Numbered from the stretch's first letter, positions 14,121 to 24,665 are shown. The stretch: DNA of 35,844 nt from Prevotella sp. (GCA_017478025.1 JAFVGZ010000015.1:1-35844); one strand, 5' to 3'. Notes: generated by a model not told the origin, from the sequence alone. Numbers and translations: made by a program.

Positions 14121-14165
14121 GCTTTTGCGGAAGACGAAGTCAACCGTTATAAAAGCTAAACACCC
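14121..14165 (-). pseudogene. Decayed 5' half of a third tRNA-Val
   Basis: 14154-14180 matches 13793-13819 at 26 of 27 bases, covering the last 12 bases of the tRNA 5' end plus its flank. Weaker similarity to the anticodon-to-5' half extends left to about 14121 (GCTT, AGACG, AACC blocks in order). The 3' half is missing. A hairpin, CCTCAG/CTGAGG at about 14098-14114, followed by CTTTTT, separates it from the intact copy. Confidence 0.5.
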
Positions 14166-14215
14166 TCTTTTCGAATTAACTAATTAACAAATTAACGAAT
14201 TAACAAATTAACTGC
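14166..14215. repeat. AATTAAC octamer array
   Basis: Five to six copies of GAATTAAC/AAATTAAC/TAATTAAC, matching the array that follows the first tRNA-Val. Confidence 0.75.
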
Positions 14216-14234
14216 TAATTTTGAAAAGCGAGTG

Positions 14235-14266
14235 CAAAGGTAGGTATTTTTTATGAAACAGCCAAA
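14235..14266 (-). promoter_or_regulatory. tRNA-Val promoter, TTTG-N20-TACCTTTG
   Basis: Minus strand TTTG at 14263-14266, 20 bases, TACCTTTG at 14235-14242: an exact consensus match. Transcription would start near 14231 and read through the relic and both tRNAs to the terminator at 13662. Confidence 0.85.
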
Positions 14267-14351
14267 TATTTTTGCAAAAAAATTCCCATTAGAGGAAAAA
14301 TAATTGAAAACAGGGCATTTACATCAACATATACGCGTACCTGACCCCCTG

Positions 14352-16199
14352 TCAGAACTTCCGTGCAATCTCGTCGTTGGTGATTAATGCGATGATTGGT
14401 TTGCCACTGGGAGTGTATCGTGTGACGGAGCATTGGAACAGCTGTTTCACCATGTTTTCTATCTCTTCGCCACTCATAATGACCCCTATGGGCGAGGCTG
14501 CCTCCTCAGACAGCTTGGTGGCAAGGATGGAGTGTAGCTCCTCTGTCACATTGATTCCACTGTCCATTGCTGTCTGCACCAGGTCACTGACGAGCGCTGC
14601 GGCATCCATGCCGCCAAGTCCGGCAGGTGTTCCCTCAACGGAATAGCTGCCGCCACCGAGATTTGTCAACTCAAAACCAAGGGATGTCAGCTCGGGTATG
14701 ACAGTGTCAAGCAGCGCATGAGTCGCAGGGGGAAACTGTACCACCTCGGGGAAGAGCACCTTCTGCGTGTGGGCGCTATGCTCGGTGAGCGATTTCATGT
14801 ACTGCTCATAGAGGATGCGCTGGCTCGCCCTGTTCTGGTCTATGAGCATCAGGCCCTTCTGCGTTTCGCATACAATATACTGCCCTGCCAACTGAATAGG
14901 AAAGACTGCGAGTGGCTTTGCCTCCTCTGTCGCAGGTTTATCAAACAGTGTCTCCCACCCTTTCGGTGCAGATGACTGCTGGCGACTGCGCGTGAAGTCG
15001 GCAAAACTTGCTGCCTGAGGCACTTTCTGAGCACCGGAACCTGAAGCCACAGCAGCAGAAGATGACCTGCCTGCTTTGTCATCCGTAGCGGTAAACGGAT
15101 TATATTCGGGATTGAAACTGATGCGGGGAGCTGGTATGTCGCGGTTCTCGTCAGGGTTGAACACAGGGATGTCAGGCTTTCCCTCGGTATCAAAGTCAAG
15201 CATATCGACGTCTGAGAAATTACCCACGGCATCTCTAACTGCTGCCATCAGGATCTGCCATATAGACTGCTCGTTCTGAAACTTTATCTCTGTCTTGACG
15301 GGATGAATGTTAACATCAATCTCTTCGGGGTTCACATCAAAGTAAATGAAGTATGACACCTGCTCCCCCTCAGGCAGCAAGCGGTCAAAGGCAGTCAGCA
15401 CAGCCTTGTGGAAGTAGGGGTGTTTCATGTAGCGCCCATTGACAAAGAAGAACTGATTGTTGCCTTTCTTCCTTGCCGACTGCGGCGAACCCACGAAGCC
15501 GCTTATGTGACAGAGCGATGTGGTGGCCTCTATCGGGAGGAGATCCTTGCCTATTCGCTTGCCGAACACATCGATGATGCGCTGCTTCAGGGTGCCTGCC
15601 TGATAGCGGTGCACCTCCATACCATTATTATATAAGGTGAAATTGATGTCGGGATAGACCAGCACGATGCGCTCCAAGGCCTGCACAATGTTTGACATCT
15701 CCGTACTATTGGACTTCAGGAACTTCCTGCGCGCGGGTACATTAAAGAATAAGTTCTCTATGAGAAAGTTTGAACCCACCGGACATGACACCACCTCCTG
15801 CCCTTCAAAGCGCGAGCCGGAGATGACGAGGCGCGTGCCCACCTCCTCATCGCGGGCACGTGTCTGCAGCGTCACCTGCGCCACAGCAGCGATAGAGGCC
15901 AGTGCCTCACCGCGAAATCCCATAGTGCGGAGCGAGAAAAGGTCTGTTGCCTGGCGTATCTTTGATGTGGCGTGTCGCTCAAAAGACAGTCGCGCATCGG
16001 TGTCAGACATACCGCAACCATCGTCGATAACCTGGACAGAAGTCTTTCCGGCATCAACGATGAGCACCTGAATGTTGTGTGCTCCTGCATCAATGGCATT
16101 CTCCACCAGCTCCTTGATGACCGAGGCGGGGCGCTGTATCACCTCACCGGCCGCTATCTGGTTGGCCACACTGTCGGGCAAGAGTTGTATTATATCCAT
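14352..16199 (-). CDS. mutL: DNA mismatch repair protein MutL
   Basis: A 615-residue MutL, the ATP-dependent matchmaker between MutS and downstream repair factors. The N-terminal GHKL ATPase shows ELVENAIDAGA, DDGCGM and TMGFRGEALASI; the transducer domain includes NVPARRKFL, QFFFVNGRYMKHP and DVNIHPVKTEIKF. A low-complexity linker (about 340-420) joins the C-terminal dimerisation domain. The position equivalent to the endonuclease motif DQHAxxE reads DQNRASQRILYE here, so the metal-binding His and first Glu are replaced; strand incision activity is therefore doubtful. It is the last gene of a five-gene minus-strand cluster, 27 bp after the OstA-like gene. Confidence 0.97.
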   Translation of the reverse strand: MDIIQLLPDSVANQIAAGEVIQRPASVIKELVENAIDAGAHNIQVLIVDAGKTSVQVIDDGCGMSDTDARLSFERHATSKIRQATDLFSLRTMGFRGEALASIAAVAQVTLQTRARDEEVGTRLVISGSRFEGQEVVSCPVGSNFLIENLFFNVPARRKFLKSNSTEMSNIVQALERIVLVYPDINFTLYNNGMEVHRYQAGTLKQRIIDVFGKRIGKDLLPIEATTSLCHISGFVGSPQSARKKGNNQFFFVNGRYMKHPYFHKAVLTAFDRLLPEGEQVSYFIYFDVNPEEIDVNIHPVKTEIKFQNEQSIWQILMAAVRDAVGNFSDVDMLDFDTEGKPDIPVFNPDENRDIPAPRISFNPEYNPFTATDDKAGRSSSAAVASGSGAQKVPQAASFADFTRSRQQSSAPKGWETLFDKPATEEAKPLAVFPIQLAGQYIVCETQKGLMLIDQNRASQRILYEQYMKSLTEHSAHTQKVLFPEVVQFPPATHALLDTVIPELTSLGFELTNLGGGSYSVEGTPAGLGGMDAAALVSDLVQTAMDSGINVTEELHSILATKLSEEAASPIGVIMSGEEIENMVKQLFQCSVTRYTPSGKPIIALITNDEIARKF

Positions 16200-16226
16200 A
16201 GGATGCTATTAGCGATTTTCTGGGGT

Positions 16227-18089
16227 TTATTTCTCTGAAGATGATGAAGGGAGCGTCGTTGAGGGCTTTTCAGGGGTTGCCGGAGATGCTGGAGTTTCCG
16301 GATTTTCCGGTGATTCTGGATTTTCCGGTGATTCCGGTTTTTCCGGAGTTGCTGGATTTTCCTGATTATCTGGGGTTGCCGGGGTTGCCGTTGCTTCCTG
16401 TTGTGGCTGAGACTCCTGTATGGTGCGCTTGGCTCTGCGTGGTGCCACGCGCTGTCTCTCTTCCTTCAGTTCCGTGCCTGCGGTCTTGGGTTTCCACACG
16501 AAGATGTCATCCTTATCGGTGGGGCGCATATAGTCAAACCATGCAAAGTTGGGCAGGCGATGCTTCTCCGGCGGTGTCTGGGTAAGGGGATAGAGCGTTC
16601 CGCTGTTCTTGCTCATCCATATTTTCTCCAGTTTCCGCTCAGGACTGATATACATCTTCATTGTATCGGTCTCCGTATAATTGAGTCCGATGATGGTTGA
16701 GTCGCCGTCATCGATGGGGTAATAGACCACCTGCACATTGCCGATGGCCCAGTTTTGGCGCACTTTTCCATCCACGAAGTAGGAGCGCATCTCCTTTGAC
16801 GACACCTGATTGAAGTGCAGGGAGTCACTCATCTTCTCCACCGTCAGCGCCTGTCTGAGCACTTCGGCATAGCGAATGGTGGAGTCATTCATATAGACCT
16901 TTATCTCCTCGCCCAGCAACTGGCTGCCCTGAGTCCACACTACGGGGTCTTTATACATTGTCATGCAAGAGTCTTTGGACAGGAACACGAGCGAGTCGCA
17001 CACGGCCTGCAGGTCACGGCGATATGCTCGGACGTGGTTATAGCAATACACCTCGCGCTGAACGGAGTCGGTATTGATGTCGGTGGTATATATGCGTATG
17101 GTGTCACCGTGCATCCACAGCGTGTCAGGCTGCGAGTAGTCTATGGCAACGGCACGGTTGGTGGCATAGCCTTCACCAGTCTGGTCGTGGTATATCACAT
17201 ATTCGCCCGTGAGCATATTCCGGTTCGTCGTATCGTTATACACCACATTTCCGTACCCCTCGCTATATCCTGCTTTGTCATCGTGATACAGGCTGTCAGC
17301 CGTGATGGTCTTCGGTCCGTCATAGATGGTGGAGCGTCCAAAGAGCTCCGAACGCTCCGTGGAGGTGTTATACCAGCAGTCCTCGCTATGTACGACGCTG
17401 TTTTTCTGCTTTATCACCGACGGGCCTGTGATGTGCGCCCTTGATGTCTTGTTGTAGTAGTACATCGTGTCGGTGTCAATGCGCAAGCCGTTATCGTTGG
17501 TCAGCACCACGTTGTAGAAGAACTCGCTGTGGTCCGTATCCGTGAAATGGCGTCCCCAGTCTGCTGTCAGCACATCTTTCTTATTGGTCAGCTTGATGCC
17601 CTCCGCGCCGTAAGCGTCTGCGATGCCGTACATTCGGTCAAAGTCCAGGGTGTCGCAATAGAGCTTCTCATTGCGGTGAGTGAGTATGACATCGTGCCAC
17701 GCATGAGCCATCTCGTTGTTTCCGTCGTAATATCCTCTGCGGCTGACAAGTGACAGCGTGTCTCCCTGACGCAGCTTCACGTTGCCGTAAGCCTCAAAGG
17801 AGTTACTGTTCTCGTAGAAGTACGCCGTGTCGCAGGTGAGGTGCATGCCACGGTGCAGGAACGACACATGGCCTCTGACGAACTGCGCGTCGGGGTGAGG
17901 GCCGTAGATGTCATAGGAAAGCGTGTCGGCATGTTGCAGATACACGCGGGTATCGGTGCTGCGGGCCTTGCGCGGACGTGCCTTTCCACGTGGACGGGCG
18001 TAGAAAGACAGCGAGAAACAAAAAAGGCATAGAACCATCAGGATGACGGTTCTATGCTTTGTATATGTAGTATGTATTATCTTACCCAT
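16227..18089 (-). CDS. OstA/LptA-like lipopolysaccharide transport protein
   Basis: A 620-residue exported protein with an N-terminal hydrophobic segment (residues about 14-32, ending YARP). Repeated beta-strand units such as DTAYFYENSNSFEAYGNVKL, LYCDTLDFDRMYGIADAYG and TADSLYHDDKAGYSEGYGNV are the pattern of the OstA beta-jellyroll that carries LPS across the periplasm. It is longer than enteric LptA, as in other Bacteroidales OstA-like proteins. The last 60 residues are a Pro/Glu-rich tail (PEKPESPENPES) encoded by TTTTCCGG-type tandem repeats at 16262-16385. It overlaps the SurA-like gene by 13 bp, grouping outer-membrane biogenesis factors. Met18 is a possible alternative start. Confidence 0.85.
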   Translation of the reverse strand: MGKIIHTTYTKHRTVILMVLCLFCFSLSFYARPRGKARPRKARSTDTRVYLQHADTLSYDIYGPHPDAQFVRGHVSFLHRGMHLTCDTAYFYENSNSFEAYGNVKLRQGDTLSLVSRRGYYDGNNEMAHAWHDVILTHRNEKLYCDTLDFDRMYGIADAYGAEGIKLTNKKDVLTADWGRHFTDTDHSEFFYNVVLTNDNGLRIDTDTMYYYNKTSRAHITGPSVIKQKNSVVHSEDCWYNTSTERSELFGRSTIYDGPKTITADSLYHDDKAGYSEGYGNVVYNDTTNRNMLTGEYVIYHDQTGEGYATNRAVAIDYSQPDTLWMHGDTIRIYTTDINTDSVQREVYCYNHVRAYRRDLQAVCDSLVFLSKDSCMTMYKDPVVWTQGSQLLGEEIKVYMNDSTIRYAEVLRQALTVEKMSDSLHFNQVSSKEMRSYFVDGKVRQNWAIGNVQVVYYPIDDGDSTIIGLNYTETDTMKMYISPERKLEKIWMSKNSGTLYPLTQTPPEKHRLPNFAWFDYMRPTDKDDIFVWKPKTAGTELKEERQRVAPRRAKRTIQESQPQQEATATPATPDNQENPATPEKPESPENPESPENPETPASPATPEKPSTTLPSSSSEK

Positions 18090-19441
18090 CCGTCGTATTC
18101 AAAGTCACACCCTTTATAACGGTCATCCATACGCACATAGGTCTCCTTTATCTTCTTCTGCACCCATTCGCGTATCACTTTCTGACGCTCTTTCTCAAGC
18201 ACTATATTGCTCATCACCTGGAAGTCCTCCGTGATTTTGGCACGATGACTCTCGGTGCGCGTCTTCAGTTTTGCAATGACACAGGTGGTCTTTCCACGTG
18301 AGTTTATCATGGTGAAGGGGGCAGAGACCTGTCCGACCTTCAGCGTATCTACCACGCGGGCTATCTCCGTTGGCAGGTCTTTCATCTCAAAACGCGAGGT
18401 GCGGCCTTCTTCGGTGACATTAGACATGAGGCCCTTGTTATTGCGGGTGTCCTTATCATCAGAGATAAAAGTGGCACCTTCCTCAAACGGGAACTTTCCC
18501 TCTCTCAGCTCTGTGGCTATGGAGTCCATGCGTGCCATCATGCGGTCAACGGCCTCCTGGGGCACCGTGGGCTTGCGCAGGATGTGACGGCACTTGATCT
18601 TGTCGCCTCGCTTGTCGATGAGCTGAATGATGTGGAAACCGAATTCAGACTCTACTATCTTTGATATCTTATTAGGATCGGTGAGGTTGAAGGCCACCTG
18701 TGCGAAGGCGGGGTCAAGCATTCCGCGTCCTATGTAGTCCATCTCGCCGCCCTGACGCGCTGAGCCGGGGTCCTCAGAGTAGAGGCGTGCCAGCGTGGCA
18801 AACGAGGTACGGCCGGACTGCACACGCTCCGTATAGTCGCGCAGCTCATCCTTTACCTTGTTGATCTCCTCTACGGGGACGCGCGGTTCGTTGGTGATAA
18901 TCTGCACCTCAACGGTCGTAGGGATGATTGGGAGACTGTCCTGAGGCACGTTGTTAAAGTAACGACGCACGTCAGCAGGTGTCACCTTCACGTTTTCCAC
19001 CAGCTTTTTGCGCATGCGCGTTGATACTTCGCGGTTCTTGAACTCATCATGCAGCTCTGCACGCATCTGTGTCACAGTCTGCTTGCGATATTCCTCCAGC
19101 TTCTCTTTTGAGCCGATCATCTGTATCCAGTTGTTGATCTGCTGATCCACTACCTGTGCCACCTCAGACTCTGTCACCTCTATACTGTCGATAGCGGCTT
19201 GGGTGAGAAACAGTTTCTGCACGGCAATCTGCTCGGGAATGCGGCAATCCGGGTCGCCGTCCCACTTGATGCCTTCCTGCTCGGCCTGTATCCGGGCCAC
19301 CTCTATGTCGGAGCGCAGGATGGCTTCATCGCCTACAACCCACACTACCTCATCTATATAGTTGATGCTGTCCTTGCCCACCTGAGCCTGAGCAGCGAGG
19401 GTGAGCACCAGCGTCATTATGCTAAAAAAGAGTCTCTTCAT
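18077..19441 (-). CDS. SurA-like periplasmic peptidylprolyl isomerase
   Basis: A 454-residue periplasmic chaperone-isomerase. The signal peptide is residues 1-19 (ending AQA). A SurA N-terminal region begins INYIDEVVWVVGDEAILRSDIE, equivalent to SurA's D-x-V-x-x-V-N-x-x-x-I. Parvulin domains follow: the first, about 175-280, contains FATLARLYSEDPGSARQGGEMDYIGRGML and EFGFHIIQL; the second, about 280-385, is less typical (CRHILRKPTVPQ, FPFEEGATFISDDKD). Family members help outer-membrane proteins fold. It sits 21 bp after a second parvulin gene and overlaps the OstA-like gene. Confidence 0.92.
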   Translation of the reverse strand: MKRLFFSIMTLVLTLAAQAQVGKDSINYIDEVVWVVGDEAILRSDIEVARIQAEQEGIKWDGDPDCRIPEQIAVQKLFLTQAAIDSIEVTESEVAQVVDQQINNWIQMIGSKEKLEEYRKQTVTQMRAELHDEFKNREVSTRMRKKLVENVKVTPADVRRYFNNVPQDSLPIIPTTVEVQIITNEPRVPVEEINKVKDELRDYTERVQSGRTSFATLARLYSEDPGSARQGGEMDYIGRGMLDPAFAQVAFNLTDPNKISKIVESEFGFHIIQLIDKRGDKIKCRHILRKPTVPQEAVDRMMARMDSIATELREGKFPFEEGATFISDDKDTRNNKGLMSNVTEEGRTSRFEMKDLPTEIARVVDTLKVGQVSAPFTMINSRGKTTCVIAKLKTRTESHRAKITEDFQVMSNIVLEKERQKVIREWVQKKIKETYVRMDDRYKGCDFEYDGWVR

Positions 19442-19462
19442 TGCTTCTTGGGGTCAAAAAGG

Positions 19463-20917
19463 TTATTTGTCGGCCTTGACGGTACTGAGCACCTTCTCGT
19501 CAACGCTGACGGGATAGCGCTTCTTCAGCTGCTCCACCCATGCCTTTTCCATGGAGTCCTGATAGTCGCCTACCACCAGGCCGCGCACATCGTCCATCTC
19601 TTCTGGGCCTTTCAGCATCTTGCCGTAAGTGGAGGTGTAGGGGAAGTCCTTTATCTCCTTTACCTTGGCATCGGCCACTTTGAACTGCTCCTTATCGACC
19701 AGGCCGTTGTCGCCCTTCTTGAAGATACCTTTCTCAGCACGTATGCGCAGCACGGAGTCGTTGTTGAAGGTGGTACGCAGGATGTCAGCCCACTTGCTGA
19801 AGGGCTCTTTCTTCAGGCATTTCTTCACCGCCTCTACATCCTTTGCGTCGCGGGTGTGATAGGCTATGCCCTTGAAGCGAGGCTCATCCCACTTGTATTT
19901 CTTCTTGTTCTTGTTGTAGAACACCTGCAGTCCGGGCTCGTCCTTGGAGGCTTTCTCCCACACTTCGCGGTTGCTTATCTCATAGAGCAGAAGTCCGTCA
20001 TGATACTCTTTGATGAGATATTTCATGTCCTGGTTGATGGCGCTGATGGAGTCGGCGCTCTCGTCCATAATCTGCTGCTCTGTCTTTCCGCTGCCCTCAG
20101 CCATCGCCTTCACTCTGTTGCGGGCTATGGACTCGCGGATTTCGCGTTTTTCTATGAACTGATAGATGTCGTTCTTCACCTCCTCATAAGGCTCCAGCTG
20201 CTTGCGCGCCTTCATCTTGATGACGTGATAACCCACCTCTGTCAGCACGGGACGGCTTATCTCCCCTTCTTTCAGGGCGAAGGCAGCGGCATCAAAAGCC
20301 GGCAATGTCTGTCCTTTGCTGAGCCACGGCAGCTCGCCGCCACTGGGAGCAGAGCCTGGATCCTGGCTTACACGGCGTGCCAGCTCTGAGAAGTCAGCGC
20401 CGTTCATCAATGCCTGATACACGGAGTCGGCACGCTGAGCCTGTGACTGCTTCACGCTCTCACTGTCGTTCTGCCCCACTCTGAGCAGGATATGCTGCAG
20501 GCTGACGAGTCCGTCAGGGCCTATGCGGTCCTTTGTCTCCTGGTATATCACCCTTGCCTCATTGTCCACGTCTGCCTCGCTGATGATGGTCGGCAGCACC
20601 TGCTGGTCGCGATACTGGCGGAACTCCTGCTGATAGGAGCTCAGAGTGTCGAGGTGGGCGTCAAGGGCCGCCTCTACCTTACGCTTGTAGTTGGCAAAGA
20701 GCTCCACATACTCCTTCACGGTCTTGTGGTCTATCACATCCTCGCCATTGTTCTTGCGGTAGGAGTATTCAAACTCAGACTTGAGCACAGGCTTGCCATT
20801 GACTGTCATGATGACGGGATCGTCACCCTCTCCTGCTGCGTGGCACCCCACGGCACAGGCGGCAAGCAGGCCGAGTATTAATGTTTTCTTCATTTGTTTT
20901 GTTTGGTTCATATTCAT
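19463..20917 (-). CDS. PpiC/PrsA-like peptidylprolyl isomerase lipoprotein
   Basis: A 484-residue parvulin-type protein, probably a lipoprotein: CAVGC supplies a lipobox with Cys25, followed by HAAGEGDDP. One clear parvulin domain lies at about 135-235 (LQHILLRVGQND, FSELARRVSQDPGSAPSGGELPWLSKGQTLPAF, EVGYHVIKM). The C-terminal half has a further SurA-like region. GGGAGG lies upstream of ATG 20917; Met9 (20893) is the alternative start that gives a more standard signal peptide. It is an envelope protein-folding factor and is likely functionally paired with the SurA-like protein encoded next. Confidence 0.9.
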   Translation of the reverse strand: MNMNQTKQMKKTLILGLLAACAVGCHAAGEGDDPVIMTVNGKPVLKSEFEYSYRKNNGEDVIDHKTVKEYVELFANYKRKVEAALDAHLDTLSSYQQEFRQYRDQQVLPTIISEADVDNEARVIYQETKDRIGPDGLVSLQHILLRVGQNDSESVKQSQAQRADSVYQALMNGADFSELARRVSQDPGSAPSGGELPWLSKGQTLPAFDAAAFALKEGEISRPVLTEVGYHVIKMKARKQLEPYEEVKNDIYQFIEKREIRESIARNRVKAMAEGSGKTEQQIMDESADSISAINQDMKYLIKEYHDGLLLYEISNREVWEKASKDEPGLQVFYNKNKKKYKWDEPRFKGIAYHTRDAKDVEAVKKCLKKEPFSKWADILRTTFNNDSVLRIRAEKGIFKKGDNGLVDKEQFKVADAKVKEIKDFPYTSTYGKMLKGPEEMDDVRGLVVGDYQDSMEKAWVEQLKKRYPVSVDEKVLSTVKADK

Positions 20918-21000
20918 GCACCTCCCATCTGTCAGGTCAGCGGGTAAGTATCATTGACCCTACCCCCTTACCCTGACGTGAGATGCAGACTGTTTTCCTC

Positions 21001-22491
<1,491 letters not shown>

Positions 22492-22512
22492 TTATTTTTG
22501 GAAATTTGGTTG

Positions 22513-22520
22513 CAAAGGTA
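22513..22520 (-). promoter_or_regulatory. -7 element of the guaB promoter
   Basis: TACCTTTG on the minus strand, predicted start near 22509, giving a leader of about 30 nt. No clear -33 element. Confidence 0.6.
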
Positions 22521-22539
22521 CGAAAAAAAACTGAATTAC

Positions 22540-22570
22540 TTGCCGTTTCAATAATTAATTTGTACCTTTG
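22540..22570 (+). promoter_or_regulatory. Promoter of the Mla-type permease gene
   Basis: TACCTTTG at 22563-22570 with a weak TTG at 22540-22542. The predicted start is near 22574, so the true coding start must be downstream; ATG 22616 fits. Confidence 0.65.
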
Positions 22571-22615
22571 CACCTGCTTTTAACCATTAGTAACAAATGT
22601 ATCGCGCGTAATATA

Positions 22616-23362
22616 ATGTTCGTGTACCACTACTTAAACACCTTTGGCAAATATCTTATACTGATGTGGCGTGCGTTGGCCATACCAGACAGGATGCGTA
22701 TGTTCTGGAAGCAGTATGTCAAGGAGATGTCCGCCTTGGGCGTTGACTCCATAGGCATAGTGCTGCTGATATCGTTCTTCATCGGCGCAGTTATATGCAT
22801 ACAGATTAAGTTGAATATCCAGTCGCCGTGGATGCCGAAATGGATCAGCGGCTATACCACGCGTGAAATCATGCTGCTGGAGTTCTCCAGCTCCATCATG
22901 TGTCTTATCCTGGCAGGCAAGGTGGGCAGTAATATCGCGTCGGAGCTGGGCACCATGCGCGTCACGCAACAGATTGACGCACTGGACATTATGGGCGTCA
23001 ACAGCGCCAACTACCTCATAGCGCCCAAGATACTGGGCCTCATGACGCTGATGCCCGCGCTCGTCATCTTTGCCGACGTGATGGGATTCGTGGGGGCTTA
23101 CGCCACAGCATACATCGGACATATCATTACACCCGAAGACCTCACGCAGGGATTGCAGCACTCTTTCAACTCGTGGTTCATCTGGATGTCGATAATAAAG
23201 AGTATGGCGTTCGCCTTCATCATTGCCAGCGTCTCCAGTTTCTGCGGCTATACCGTTGAGGGCGGCTCTGTGGAAGTGGGAAAAGCCAGCACCTCAGCCG
23301 TGGTAAGCTCAAGCGTGCTGATACTCTTCACAGACGTTTTCATGACACAACTGCTGTCATGA
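22616..23362 (+). CDS. MlaE-family ABC transporter permease
   Basis: A 248-residue integral membrane permease of the MlaE type, which works with an ATPase and an MCE protein to move phospholipids between membranes. It has several hydrophobic segments and the conserved stretch GVDSIGIVLLISFFIGAVI, IMLLEFSSS, LAGKVGSNIASELGTM and QIDALDIMGVN. ATG 22616 was chosen because the frame upstream runs into the promoter. The ATPase gene follows after a 68-bp repeat-filled gap; the MCE gene is 4 kb away on the same strand rather than in this unit. Confidence 0.93.
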   Translation: MFVYHYLNTFGKYLILMWRALAIPDRMRMFWKQYVKEMSALGVDSIGIVLLISFFIGAVICIQIKLNIQSPWMPKWISGYTTREIMLLEFSSSIMCLILAGKVGSNIASELGTMRVTQQIDALDIMGVNSANYLIAPKILGLMTLMPALVIFADVMGFVGAYATAYIGHIITPEDLTQGLQHSFNSWFIWMSIIKSMAFAFIIASVSSFCGYTVEGGSVEVGKASTSAVVSSSVLILFTDVFMTQLLS

Positions 23363-23430
23363 CAATCCGAAATTGTACATTGTAAATTGTAAATTGTACA
23401 TTGTACATAACGTAAATTGTACATAAATCG
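23363..23430. repeat. Heptamer repeat (ATTGTAC/ATTGTAA)
   Basis: About seven copies of ATTGTAC or ATTGTAA fill the gap between the permease and ATPase genes. Confidence 0.8.
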
Positions 23431-24198
23431 ATGATAGAAGTAAAGTCTCTATACAAATCCTTTGGCGACAGGGATGTCCTGATGGACATTTCCGCCACCT
23501 TCGAGGACGGCAAGACAAATCTCGTCATAGGCCAGTCCGGCTCTGGAAAGACCGTGCTGATGAAGAATCTCGTAGGACTTCTGGAGCCCACAAGCGGCCA
23601 GATACTCTATGACGGACGCGACTTTGTGAAGACCAGCAAGCACGAGAAAGCGCAGATGAGGCGCGAAATGGGCATGTTGTTCCAGTCAGCTGCCCTGTTT
23701 GACTCGCTCTCCGTGATAGAGAATGTGATGTTCCCGTTGGACATGTTCTCTAACATGACACTCCGCGAGCGCCGCAAACGTGCACATGAATGCCTGAACC
23801 GAGTGGATATACACGATGCCGACAACAAGTTCCCTGCCGAGATAAGCGGCGGCATGCAGAAACGTGTAGCCATAGCAAGGGCTATCGCGCTGAACCCCAA
23901 GTACTTGTTTTGCGATGAGCCGAACTCCGGACTGGACCCTAAGACCTCACTCGTCATCGACGAATTGCTGCACGACATCACAGCAGAGTATAACATTACA
24001 ACCATCATCAACACCCACGACATGAACTCCGTCATGGGCATAGGCGACAACATTCTTTTTATCTATAAGGGCCACAAAGAGTGGGTGGGCGACAAGAGCA
24101 TGGTGATGTCATCCACCAACGAACACCTTACAGACCTCGTCTTCGCCTCAGATCTCTTCAAGAAAGTCAAACAAGCCTCAATGAACGGCAAGCTCTAA
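23431..24198 (+). CDS. MlaF-like ABC transporter ATP-binding protein
   Basis: A 255-residue cytoplasmic ATPase. Walker A is GQSGSGKT (residues about 34-41), the Q-loop is in MLFQSAALFD, the signature is ISGGMQKR, Walker B is YLFCDEPNSGLDP, and the switch His is in NTHDMNS. The pattern matches MlaF-type lipid transport ATPases, which energise the permease encoded upstream. Same strand, separated only by a repeat, so the two genes are most likely one transcript. Confidence 0.94.
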   Translation: MIEVKSLYKSFGDRDVLMDISATFEDGKTNLVIGQSGSGKTVLMKNLVGLLEPTSGQILYDGRDFVKTSKHEKAQMRREMGMLFQSAALFDSLSVIENVMFPLDMFSNMTLRERRKRAHECLNRVDIHDADNKFPAEISGGMQKRVAIARAIALNPKYLFCDEPNSGLDPKTSLVIDELLHDITAEYNITTIINTHDMNSVMGIGDNILFIYKGHKEWVGDKSMVMSSTNEHLTDLVFASDLFKKVKQASMNGKL

Positions 24199-24293
24199 GG
24201 ACTTTCCCTTAATGCTGCATAAACTTTTCCGGGAGTGTTTTTTTATCACGTACATACACCTGGCTGTTTTCGGTAGGTGTTCATGACGATGTG

Positions 24294-24373
24294 AAAGACC
24301 TACTATTAGGGTCTAATAGAGTAACTTTTACAAGGTAATAGCAGGTCTTTTAGACGGTAAAAGACCTGCTATT
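24294..24373. repeat. Three-arm alternative hairpin element
   Basis: The 14-mer AAAGACCTRCTATT occurs at 24294-24307, inverted at 24337-24350, and direct again at 24360-24373. Arms 2 and 3 form a perfect 16-bp stem (24337-24352 with 24358-24373, loop GACGG); arm 2 can instead pair with arm 1. A small CTATTA/TAATAG hairpin lies between, and GCTGATT/AATCAGC (24381-24387, 24410-24416) follows. Confidence 0.75.
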
Positions 24374-24618
24374 GCAATGCGCTGATTATCTGCTAATTAC
24401 AAAGCTCACAATCAGCATATTTCTTAATGCAAAGATACTAAATTTTTCTGAATAATTCAGGATTTTGAAAAATTATTTTGCTTTTTTGCAAATATATACA
24501 CCTATTTTGATTTATATCATTGTTTTTCAGCTGTTTAAGTCGCTTTAGACATACACCTATAACTACACTAAGCCTACACTAGATATACACTAGACCTACA
24601 CCTGGTCGAATTGGCAAA

Positions 24619-24665
24619 TTCTTGCTCCAATACTTTACGCAAGCGTCACAAAGTGCCGAGCGAAC
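24619..24665. repeat. 47-bp interspersed repeat, copy 3
   Basis: Same length and ends as copies 1 and 2, with CAATACTTTACGC in place of CACGATGTTACGC; followed by AGTTAACAAATTAAC. Confidence 0.8.

Noticed and set aside
19199-20389. 396-residue plus-strand frame opposite the two parvulin genes
   Set aside because: Leu/His/Val-rich antisense shadow spanning two real genes and the gap between them.
22568-22615. TTG start giving a longer Mla-type permease
   Set aside because: The codon lies in the -7 promoter element itself.
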